A stretch of 64,000 bases of DNA, from the NCBI GenBank assembly GCA_048594975.1, contig JBMDXQ010000027.1, positions 139,906 through 203,905 on the forward strand, in the 5' to 3' direction. Positions within the stretch are counted from its first letter, which is position 1; the number at the start of each line of letters is the position of its first letter. Of this stretch, positions 50,691-58,002 are shown piece after piece. This stretch comes from JBMDXB01 sp048594975. GTDB lineage: Bacteria > Acidobacteriota > Vicinamibacteria > Vicinamibacterales > 2-12-FULL-66-21. A program made the position numbers and the translations under genes. Below the pieces are notes generated by a model. That model had not been told where the DNA came from and did not search any database. It saw only the letters and a list, made by a program, of their open reading frames with translations.

Positions 50691-51761
50691 CTACACTGCA
50701 AACGCCGACAGGTGGACGACGCCGCCCTTGGCCACGAGCGCGGCGGCGGTCAGCCCCGGCGCGCTGACGCGGAAGTCTTCACCCAGGCCAAGCGCCTTCG
50801 AGGCGTGCGCCTTCGCGGTCGCGACGACGCCCAGGAACCGGCGTGCGGTCTCCTGCTGCGACCCGGCCGCCGGCTGCGACTGGCCCGCGTCGAGGGCGTC
50901 GATCGCCACGCTGCGAACGAGCTTGGGCAGTACCTTGCGCAGCGTCTCCGGCCGATCGAAGAGATCCAGGCCGACGACGCGGCCGTTCACGGCGAAGAGG
51001 GCGCCGACCTGGTGCTCGAGGGGACGGCAGGCCTCGACGAATCGATCGATTCGGTTCTCGTAAGCGGTGAACAGATCCTCCATCGCGGACGTCTCGGAGC
51101 GGACGTCGAGGCGCGCGGACTTCTCCGAGATGTCGTTCCAGACCTCGGCCTGATCGGAGCGGAAGCTCCCGACATCGTGGCCCGCCGCTGCGCGGGACGA
51201 TCGCCGGGCAACGGCGGCGTCGAGCATGCTGGCGGTCACCTGCGCCATCTTCTTCGCCCGCCCGGTCGCGTACTGCGTCCGCGGTGCGGCGGCAAACGTC
51301 CGCGACCGGAACCGCCAGCGGCCGGCCTCCACGCACGACACCGGGATGGTCAGGTCGGACGCGGCCGGGACCAGGATCGAGAGATTGACGACGCGGTTCT
51401 GCTTGGCGCCGACGAGCTCCTCGCCGTCGACGATGAGCACGGGCTGCGGACCCGTGTTGCGGACGCGGAGGTCCGGCACGCTGCCCGCCTCCGACACCTC
51501 GGTGATCTCCACGACGCCGAGCGACAGGGCGTCGTCGAGGACGAGGTAGTCAGGGGTGCTCAGAGGTGCTGGGTGCGCAGGAGTGCTCACGAGCACTGGG
51601 TGCCTGGAGGCGCGTGTGGGTGATGACTGGTGCTTCGGTGCGCTGAGAGGTGCTGCTGCCGAAGGCTGCCCGAGCAGCGGCAGCATCGTCAGGTTCTCGA
51701 ACGTCACGTCGGGACCGAAGGAGATGGATGAAAGCGCTCGGGCGATACAGGTGGTAGTCAT
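50691..51761 (-). CDS. ARPP-1 domain protein
   Basis: About 356 residues, the family named ARG and Rhodanese-Phosphatase-superfamily-associated protein (my recollection of Pfam). Characteristic blocks are SFGPDVTFENLTMLPLLG, ALSLGVVEITEVSEAGSVPD, PVLIVDGEELVGAKQNRVVN and VPVSCVEAGRWRFRSRTFA-type text. The function is unknown; the name records association with ADP-ribosylglycohydrolases and phosphatases, which is exactly what this locus contains. Residues 32-70 are a Ser/Pro/Ala-rich insert made by the GTGCTGAG repeat. ATG at 51761. The WYL regulator is divergent beyond a small zinc-finger gene. Confidence 0.8.
   Translation of the reverse strand: MTTTCIARALSSISFGPDVTFENLTMLPLLGQPSAAAPLSAPKHQSSPTRASRHPVLVSTPAHPAPLSTPDYLVLDDALSLGVVEITEVSEAGSVPDLRVRNTGPQPVLIVDGEELVGAKQNRVVNLSILVPAASDLTIPVSCVEAGRWRFRSRTFAAAPRTQYATGRAKKMAQVTASMLDAAVARRSSRAAAGHDVGSFRSDQAEVWNDISEKSARLDVRSETSAMEDLFTAYENRIDRFVEACRPLEHQVGALFAVNGRVVGLDLFDRPETLRKVLPKLVRSVAIDALDAGQSQPAAGSQQETARRFLGVVATAKAHASKALGLGEDFRVSAPGLTAAALVAKGGVVHLSAFAV
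51545..51665 (-). repeat. GTGCTGAG-type repeat inside the ARPP-1 gene
   Basis: About 120 bp of degenerate GTGCTG/GGTGCT words are read in frame on the minus strand as PLSAPKH, HPAPLSTP and related peptides within the ARPP-1 N-terminal domain. The words are the complement of the CAGCACC repeat in the BamA-like gene. Confidence 0.6.
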
Positions 51762-51915
51762 ACGGACAGTGTCCGCGAAAGCGCGGACAGCTGCGGTCCG
51801 ACATTGCGGATTGGCGATTGAGGATCTCCGTCGGTGCAACTGATCCCGCGAAGGAAAAGCGTATGACCCGGGCTGTCCCTGCCTCCTTTTATGCTGGCGG
51901 TGATGAGAGGCAGCC

Positions 51916-52119
51916 ATGCAATCAGTCCTCACGCGCCGTCCGCTCCGCTTCCAGCGCCACGTCTGCACCTGCTGCGGGGCGCATCGCGCACGATTTCGTT
52001 TTCGCGGCGAGGTTCGCGCGGACCGGCATCACGACCTGTGCTTCCGCTGTTTCCGGGCGGAGGTCAATCGGCTTCGGATGCGGCAGATGGCGGAAGGGGA
52101 TGCAAGGTCAGTCGCGTAA
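51916..52119 (+). CDS. Small zinc-finger-like protein
   Basis: About 67 residues, Arg- and Cys-rich: CTCCGAHRARFRFRGEVRAD then DLCFRCFRAEVNRLR. Two CxxC pairs, 24-30 residues apart, would bind one zinc. The ATG follows GAGAGG. Proteins of this type are common in Acidobacteriota and Proteobacteria, with no known role; the pattern CTxCGxxRARFxxRGxVRAD looks conserved. It lies just before element A3 and the WYL regulator. Confidence 0.6.
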   Translation: MQSVLTRRPLRFQRHVCTCCGAHRARFRFRGEVRADRHHDLCFRCFRAEVNRLRMRQMAEGDARSVA

Positions 52120-52199
52120 GGCGCTCGGGGCTTATGCGGACAACTGCGGCTTGCTGCACCCAGTACCCGGGTTCGAGCACGCATCTGCAATGCGTCCCT

Positions 52200-52388
52200 G
52201 CTGAATCAGGACGGCCGTAGCGGGTCCTGGCCGCGAACGACCCCACCGACTCGCCACCCCACCGGGCAGAGAAGGCCCGGCGGGGCCCGGCTCCTCGCGC
52301 CGAAAAGCACGGTGACGGGAGACGGCGCTGCGGCGGCCGGCGGGGCGCCCCTTTCGCGGCCACGCGCAAGAGGCGGTCCTGATTCGCC
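52200..52388 (+). repeat. Long imperfect palindrome, family copy A3
   Basis: About 189 bp. The ends are TGAATCAGGACGGCC at the left and GGCGGTCCTGATTC at the right, inverted repeats with 12 of 13 matching bases. The hairpin CCGGGC-AGAGAAG-GCCCGG is at 52262-52280, and GGCCGCGAACG/CTTTCGCGGCC form the inner stem. It ends 24 bases before the WYL regulator start, so it may carry or disrupt that promoter. Confidence 0.8.
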
Positions 52389-52411
52389 GATACAGGTGAG
52401 GAGGAGCAACC

Positions 52412-53437
52412 ATGGCACGCAACGCTGAACTCGTCCGGCAGTGGGAGATCCTCCGCTCGATCGACGGGGCGCGGAACGGCATCGCCGTCGCCAAGCTGGC
52501 GGCCGAGCGCGGCGTCTGCCAGCGCACGATCCGCCGCGACATCGACGCGCTCTGCCGCGCCGGGTTCCCGCTGCGCGACGACCGGACGAACGGCACGGCG
52601 ATGTGGAAGCTGGCGGCGCGGCCGTTCGGGCGGCTCGAGGAGATGGGGCTCGGCGTGACGGAGCTGTGCGCGCTCTATTTCAGCCGCGCGCTCCTCGACA
52701 CGCTCGCCGGCACGCCGCTCCGCGACGACACGGAACGCGCCTTCGCGAAGATCGAACGCGCGCTGCCGGCGACGTGCCGCCGCTTCGTCGATACGCTGCC
52801 GCGGATCCTCCAGGCCAAGGCGGAGGGACGCAAGGAGCACGACGACCGCCACGTCCGCGAGATCCTGGCCCGCGCGCTCGACGCCACGCTGCTCCACCGG
52901 CGCGCCGAGATGCGCTATGCCTCCGCCTCGTCGCGGCGCACGAGGGACTACGTCATCGAGCCGCAGCGCATCGTCTACGCGCAGGGCGGGCTCTACCTGG
53001 TCGCCTGGGTGCCGGAGTACGGCGAGATACGGACGTTCGCGGCGGAACGGATCCGGACACTGGGCGTGACCGACGAGACGTTCGAGCCGCGGCCGCTGCC
53101 GGCGGAGCCGTTTGCCGATTCGCTCGGCGTCAACACGGGAAAGCCGCAGAAGGTCGTGATCGACTTCGAGGCGGAGGCCGCACCCTACGTGCGCGAGCGG
53201 CGGTGGCACAAGTCGCAGACGATTGCGGAGCGGGCGGATGGCGGGGTCACGCTGACGATGAACGTGTGCCACGACTGGGCGCTCCGGGCGTGGATTCTGG
53301 GCTTCGGCCCCGCCGCACGCGTCGTCGCGCCGGTGGAGCTCGCACGCGACGTCTTCGAAGCGGCAGACCAGGTGCGGCGGAGATACATCAAATCAGCGCC
53401 GGGCCCCGGCCGGCGGGTGGTCATCCGCGCCAGCTAG
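52412..53437 (+). CDS. WYL-domain transcriptional regulator
   Basis: About 341 residues. The N-terminal DeoR-type winged helix (VRQWEILRSIDGARNGIAVA, CQRTIRRDIDALCRAGFP) is followed by a WYL domain (about 145-225: RAEMRYASASSRRTRDYVIE, QGGLYLVAWVPEYGEIRTFA) and a C-terminal WCX domain (VVIDFEAEAAPYVRERRWHK). WYL proteins control defence and DNA-damage genes, often sensing a nucleic-acid or NAD-type ligand. It probably controls the neighbouring ADP-ribose genes, on the opposite strand. GGAG precedes the ATG. Confidence 0.92.
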   Translation: MARNAELVRQWEILRSIDGARNGIAVAKLAAERGVCQRTIRRDIDALCRAGFPLRDDRTNGTAMWKLAARPFGRLEEMGLGVTELCALYFSRALLDTLAGTPLRDDTERAFAKIERALPATCRRFVDTLPRILQAKAEGRKEHDDRHVREILARALDATLLHRRAEMRYASASSRRTRDYVIEPQRIVYAQGGLYLVAWVPEYGEIRTFAAERIRTLGVTDETFEPRPLPAEPFADSLGVNTGKPQKVVIDFEAEAAPYVRERRWHKSQTIAERADGGVTLTMNVCHDWALRAWILGFGPAARVVAPVELARDVFEAADQVRRRYIKSAPGPGRRVVIRAS

Positions 53438-53660
53438 TGGCCCGTCCACTAGTGACGCCGGGTCGCAAAAAGACCTGACCCGAATCGCCCGCGAAACCGG
53501 GCAGCGCCGCCACCGGCTGCCGCCTGATGCAGCCGCCACCCAATCGTCGTACCGGGGACCTCCTTCCGGGCGTTGTTACACAACGAACGCGGAAGCGACG
53601 GCACTTTACAGGCCGAGCTTTAGTATTCCACTCTGTACTCGCACAAGGAGGGTTGTGCGC

Positions 53661-54254
53661 ATGCCGGAGCTCTCGATCTACCCCGTCCTCCTCTTCATCC
53701 ACGTGCTTTCTGCCATCGTGTTGATGGGCAGCACGTTGTTCGCGCCGCTGGCGCGCGGCTTCGTCCTCGGGGCGCGTACGGCGGCCGATCTCAGGGCCTC
53801 GCTGGACCTCTCGCGCCGGGCGGCGAAGTGGAACCCGCTGTCCGCGTTCGTCCTGCTCGCATCGGGCATCTACCTCGGATCGTGGGGCTGGTGGAGCCAG
53901 CCCTGGTTCTACGTGGCGATCGCGGCGTGGGTTGCCGACAGCGCGCTCGCCGTTGCGGTGCTGCAGCGCTCGGAACAGGCGATGGCGGCCCTCGCCGGCC
54001 GTGCCGCGGACGGCCTCATCGCACCGGAGGTCGACGCGATGCGCCGATCCAGGAAGTGGGGCCTGACGCACGCGGCGATGTTCGCCGGCGACCTGGCGAT
54101 TCTCTTCGTCATGTTCGTCAAGCCGCCGCTCGCCGGCAGCATCGGGCTGCTGATCGTCGCCAACGTCGTCCTGCTCGGCGCGGTGGCCGTCAGGCAGCGC
54201 TCGGTCGAGGGACGTGGCCGCGAAACGGAGCAGGCGGTGGACGCGCGGCTGTAA
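53661..54254 (+). CDS. Membrane protein with DUF2269-like features
   Basis: About 197 residues with four membrane helices (about 5-27, 60-78, 83-103, 133-168). The first contains LLFIHVLSAIVLMGSTLFAPLA, a pattern like DUF2269 and CopD-type electron-transport membrane proteins, where the histidine is often a haem ligand. The C-terminus is charged. I chose the ATG at 53661; a GTG six bases earlier is too close to the GGAGG site. No operon partner. Confidence 0.65.
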   Translation: MPELSIYPVLLFIHVLSAIVLMGSTLFAPLARGFVLGARTAADLRASLDLSRRAAKWNPLSAFVLLASGIYLGSWGWWSQPWFYVAIAAWVADSALAVAVLQRSEQAMAALAGRAADGLIAPEVDAMRRSRKWGLTHAAMFAGDLAILFVMFVKPPLAGSIGLLIVANVVLLGAVAVRQRSVEGRGRETEQAVDARL

Positions 54255-54309
54255 TCGGTCGACTGGATCTGCTCGAGCGCGGCTTCGGGCGGATCGACGG
54301 GAAGGCCGT

Positions 54310-55140
54310 CTATTTCATCCGCTGCAGCTCGAAGTAGCTGGCAACCGCGCCGAAGCCGGTGAGCTGCGCCGGCGGCGTGATCGCCTTCTCGAAGTACTCG
54401 CGCGCCTTCTGCTCGCGACCGTTGAGCAGGTGCCACACGCCGACGCTGTAGCCGACAGTCGCCTGCTGCAGCGGGTCCTTCGCCATCGCGGTAGCGACCT
54501 CCTCCTCGGTCTTCAGGCCTTTGAACAGCAGCAGACGGTCCGTGTAGGCATTGGGCTTCGCAGCCGCATCGGGCGTGAAGCCGTCCAGCAGTGCGTTCGC
54601 GTCGGCAGCCCGGCCGGCGCGGGCGAGCGCGAGATACTGCCACGCCTGGCAGGAGGCGCGGTTCTCCGCGTTCGAAGCGTTGCGGACGCAGTCCACGTAG
54701 GCATCGGCAGCCCCTGCGAACTCTCCCTTGAGGTAGTGCGCGAGCGCGAGGTGATAGTAGAGGCCGTAGTCCTCGAGCTTCGTCGCCGCTACGCGCGTGA
54801 GGTCGGCGAGCGCCAGATCGAGCTTGCGCACGTTGATGTAGTAGTGCCCGCGATCGATGAGGATGGGAGCGCTGCCGGGTCGCAGATCGTACGCCTTCGT
54901 GCAGCTGGCGATCCCCTCCTCATGCCGCTGCAGCCGCGCCAGCGTCCGGCAGCGCGCGTGGTGGAAGTCAGCGTTCTTCGCGTCCAGCGCGATCGCGCGG
55001 TCGAACGCTTCCAGCGCCTTCGCATTCTCCTGCTTCTCGTACGCCTCCTGACCCTCGGTATACGCCTGCATCGCTGCAGGCGGGCTCGTCGGCTGGCCGG
55101 CGGCGGTTTGGAGTAGCAGCACGAACAGCACCAGCATCAT
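54310..55140 (-). CDS. Exported TPR-repeat protein
   Basis: About 276 residues. A signal sequence (LVLFVLLLQTAAGQ) leads to tetratricopeptide repeats: AYTEGQEAYEKQENAKALEA, AFDRAIALDAKNADFHHARC, ALADLTRVAATKLEDY and VGVWHLLNGREQKAREYFEK, giving five or six repeats. TPR proteins in the periplasm act as scaffolds. No partner can be inferred. The ATG at 55140 has a second Met beside it. Confidence 0.85.
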   Translation of the reverse strand: MMLVLFVLLLQTAAGQPTSPPAAMQAYTEGQEAYEKQENAKALEAFDRAIALDAKNADFHHARCRTLARLQRHEEGIASCTKAYDLRPGSAPILIDRGHYYINVRKLDLALADLTRVAATKLEDYGLYYHLALAHYLKGEFAGAADAYVDCVRNASNAENRASCQAWQYLALARAGRAADANALLDGFTPDAAAKPNAYTDRLLLFKGLKTEEEVATAMAKDPLQQATVGYSVGVWHLLNGREQKAREYFEKAITPPAQLTGFGAVASYFELQRMK

Positions 55141-55310
55141 CGCGGACTCCTCGGCAATGGCATCATAGCCGCAATGACAGAATCGGACATGCCTCGCGGC
55201 CGTGGCATCGCACTCTCTTCAACGTCGCAGCGCCGGCAGCCCGTTTCGACCGCGTTCCGGAAAACTCCCGCGCGGGCATACGATGCGCACCGACGCGCTC
55301 CAATGAGCGC

Positions 55311-55880
55311 ATGCCTGGGAGCGATGACGTGAAGACGGCGTCGGCCCGCGTGAAGCTCACCTACGACGACTTCCTGCACTTCCCAGACGACGGGAAGCGG
55401 CACGAGTTGATTGACGGGGAGCACTACGTGACGCCCTCGCCGAACACGAAGCACCAGGCGGTTTCGGGCAACCTCTTCTTCCTGCTGCGGCGCTGGCTCG
55501 AGCAGCACCCGGTCGGGCGCGTGTTCTACGCGCCGTTCGACATCGTCTTCACGCAGTTCGACGTCGTCGAGCCGGACCTGCTGTACATGTCGAACGAGCG
55601 GGCGGCCGCGATCCTGACCGCGAAGCACGTCACCGGCGCACCGGAAATCGTCATCGAGATCGGCTCGCCGGGCACGCGCAAGCGCGACAAGACGATCAAG
55701 CGTCGTCTGTACGAGCGGTCCGGTGTCTCGGAGTACTGGGTCGACCTGGACGTCGTGCGCGTCTACCGTCGCGAGCAGGATCGGTTCGGCCGGCCGACCG
55801 AGCTCGCGGCCGAAGCCGGCGACACGCTGACGACGCTGCCCGGACTGGAGATGCCGCTCTCGAGAATCTTCGCGGCGTAG
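55311..55880 (+). CDS. Uma2-family (DUF820) PD-(D/E)xK nuclease
   Basis: About 189 residues. The Uma2 fold shows in KLTYDDFLHFPDDGKRHELI, DGEHYVTPSPNTKHQAVSG, VVEPDLLYMSNER (the VEPDLLY catalytic Asp) and APEIVIEIGSPGTRKRDKTI (the ExS/K motif), plus YERSGVSEYWVDLDVVRVY. Uma2 proteins are restriction-endonuclease-like and expanded in cyanobacteria and acidobacteria; their biological role is unsettled. Transcription could start in the 170 bp shared with the divergent TPR gene. Confidence 0.9.
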   Translation: MPGSDDVKTASARVKLTYDDFLHFPDDGKRHELIDGEHYVTPSPNTKHQAVSGNLFFLLRRWLEQHPVGRVFYAPFDIVFTQFDVVEPDLLYMSNERAAAILTAKHVTGAPEIVIEIGSPGTRKRDKTIKRRLYERSGVSEYWVDLDVVRVYRREQDRFGRPTELAAEAGDTLTTLPGLEMPLSRIFAA

Positions 55881-55948
55881 GCGCGCTGCTGCCGCCGCGC
55901 CCGCTTCGACAGCGGTCAATCCGCCGATAGCTGCCGGAAGGCGTGCGC

Positions 55949-57634
55949 TCAGCGCTTCCGCCCGCGGCGCGCGCTCCCTCGGCGCCGCCCTCGGCGCGGT
56001 GCGCTGCCCGCATCGCCCCAGTGGGCGAGAAACTGTGTGACGAACGCGTGCTCGCCCGCCGATCCGACGGCCAGCGGCGCCAGCGCCAGCGCCACCGACA
56101 GCGCGACGTGATAACCCGTCGATCGCGATGCGTTTGCCCGCAGGTAGGCGGGATGCCCCTCGTTGATCCATATCGTGCTGTCCACGAGGCGTCCGAGCTC
56201 CGCGTCGCCCGGCCTCGACTCGAACTGCACGAGCAGCCCGTAGCGCGCAGGACGACGACGCCCGGCGACCGTAGCCAGCGTGCCGACGATGGCCGACGCG
56301 TCGCTGCCGGCGGCGTTCCCCGCAGCTCCCTCCGGCGCGCTGGAATCGGGCATCCTGGGCGGCTCGGCAGGCGAGGCCGGCCCCGGGGCGGGCGCACCCT
56401 CCGGGCGAGTCGTCGCGGGCTCTTCGCTCTCGCCGTCTCCGTGAACAGTCGCCGACGCGGCCCCGCCACCGTTCTCCTGCTCGCCACTTCCCGACGCAAC
56501 GCTTGCGAACAATGGTCCGGGCACGCGGTCGGTGCCGCGTCCGGGCATCGGCAGCCGCTTCTGCCCGCCCGGCCGATGGTCCACGAGCGATCGCAGCAGC
56601 GGGAAGTCCTCTGCGAGATCCTCGAGCACGCGCTCGAGATCGCGCTCGAGCCTGACCATCCGGGGCCTGGCCTCCACGTCGCGGGCGTCGCCCCACGCGT
56701 CGAGCTGGCGCGAGGCCACCTCCTGGATGGCCTTGCGGTACGCCAGGTAGGCCGCGCCGCGCGCGCCGGCCCTGACGAAGTCGTTCTTGCTCAGTGTCAG
56801 GCACGCGGCCAGGTCAGGCGCCTCGACCAGGCCACACACCTGCCGCGGCACCGCGGGTGTGAGCCCGAGCCAGTCCCAGCCGCGCTTGATCACCTTGCCG
56901 AACGTGCTGATCGCGATGCCCTGCCGCTCCTCCTCCAGCAGCGCGTCGTGTCGCTCAAGGGTCGCGATCGCCGAGGGCAGCCGCTTCCGGCCGACACGAA
57001 TCGGCACGACGACGCGCTCCCGCGCCGCCGCTGCGCGGCGCGGCAGCGGCTGGCCGTCGACCTCGAACACCACACCGTCGGGATAATGCCGCCGCATAAG
57101 GTCGTCGAACGCCGGATCGAGCAGCGGCGCGAAGTGACGGCGGGTGGTCTCCTCGAGGTACCCTGCGTCGAGCAGCGGCGAAAGCGGGTTCGAAAGGCGA
57201 AGGCGCACGGCCGTACCGCGGCGTGCCGTGAGCCCCGGCGGCGGAATCCACTTCCACGGCGCGCGATGGCGTGTCGCCAGGCGCCACGTGGTCGCCACGT
57301 GCGTCGCGCCGCGCCTGGTCTCGGTGATCACCTCGCTGGCGACGAGCAGCCCGAGCTTGATCCCGACGCCGGCGAAACCGATTCCCTCCCCCCGTGACTT
57401 GGTACTCGCCGCGATGTCGTGGTACCGCTTCAGCTCCCGGCGCTGCATGCCGCGCCCGTCGTCGAGGACCGTGAGCGTCGCGTCGGCGGCGCTGGGCGCC
57501 ATCGCGATGCGCGTCGCCCCCGAGTCGAGCGCGTTGGCGACGATCTCGGTGAGAATCGTCTCCTCGAGCGCGCCGGTATAAGCGTCGCGCAGATCCTCGA
57601 GCAGGTGCTGCAGATCGACGCGCGTTTCGCCCAC
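55949..57634 (-). CDS. MORC/HSP90-like GHKL ATPase
   Basis: About 561 residues. The GHKL nucleotide-binding fold has EETILTEIVANALDSGATRI (N box), LTVLDDGRGMQRRELKR (G1) and GIGFAGVGIKLGLLVASEVI (G2), close to bacterial MORC-like ATPases of the MutL/HSP90 superfamily. Residues 110-330 are the transducer part; 365-430 is a Pro/Ala/Gly-rich linker; a C-terminal globular part has an Arg-rich tail (APRRGRRRGSARRGRK). MORC-like genes in bacteria are often tied to restriction systems; none is adjacent here. The start is a GTG. Confidence 0.85.
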   Translation of the reverse strand: MGETRVDLQHLLEDLRDAYTGALEETILTEIVANALDSGATRIAMAPSAADATLTVLDDGRGMQRRELKRYHDIAASTKSRGEGIGFAGVGIKLGLLVASEVITETRRGATHVATTWRLATRHRAPWKWIPPPGLTARRGTAVRLRLSNPLSPLLDAGYLEETTRRHFAPLLDPAFDDLMRRHYPDGVVFEVDGQPLPRRAAAARERVVVPIRVGRKRLPSAIATLERHDALLEEERQGIAISTFGKVIKRGWDWLGLTPAVPRQVCGLVEAPDLAACLTLSKNDFVRAGARGAAYLAYRKAIQEVASRQLDAWGDARDVEARPRMVRLERDLERVLEDLAEDFPLLRSLVDHRPGGQKRLPMPGRGTDRVPGPLFASVASGSGEQENGGGAASATVHGDGESEEPATTRPEGAPAPGPASPAEPPRMPDSSAPEGAAGNAAGSDASAIVGTLATVAGRRRPARYGLLVQFESRPGDAELGRLVDSTIWINEGHPAYLRANASRSTGYHVALSVALALAPLAVGSAGEHAFVTQFLAHWGDAGSAPRRGRRRGSARRGRKR

Positions 57635-57762
57635 GCAGCGGATTGTACAGGCATACGGCCCGGCGCCCTTGATCGCGGGGCGACGCTGGCATCGTCGTCC
57701 GAGTTGCGGGCAGGAGACGCCGCTCCCGGTGTTCTAGCCCGGAATATTCATAAACTCCTGCG

Positions 57763-57960
57763 GTCAAGGCGGCCCGTTCGCGCAGAAAGCCCTTGGAGTA
57801 ACCGCGCAAACCTCAGTCGACAAAACGTCGCGGAGGCGCCAGAAATCCGCGCGCCGACAAGTCGGGGCCCCGGGCGCGCGTTCTGTGCGCGCTGGGGTGG
57901 AAGTCGCCGCAGCAACGTTTTGTCGGCCGACGGAAGTGGTTCAGCCCTTGGCGGGGCCGG
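57763..57960 (+). repeat. Long imperfect palindrome, family copy B2
   Basis: About 198 bp. GTCGACAAAACGTCGCGGAGG in the left half pairs with an inverse reading of GCAACGTTTTGTCGGCC in the right. The hairpin GCGCGC-GTTCTGT-GCGCGC lies at 57874-57892: its loop is the exact complement of ACAGAAC in A1, but the stem has changed and still pairs. The downstream TGGGGTGGAAGTCGCCG is the reverse complement of the A1/A3 flank. Between the MORC-like gene and the regulator; no CDS. Confidence 0.8.
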
Positions 57961-58002
57961 GCCGCACCGAGATCCGAACTGAGCGACGTCATTCCCACAG
58001 CG

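Noticed and set aside
52064..53272. A 402-residue minus-strand frame opposite the WYL regulator
   Set aside because: The plus strand carries the DeoR-type HTH, WYL and WCX blocks; the antisense frame runs on through element A3 and has no motif.
57635..58002. Gene on either strand between the MORC-like gene and the regulator
   Set aside because: The frames are short and lie over palindrome B2; no start, ribosome-binding site or domain is seen.
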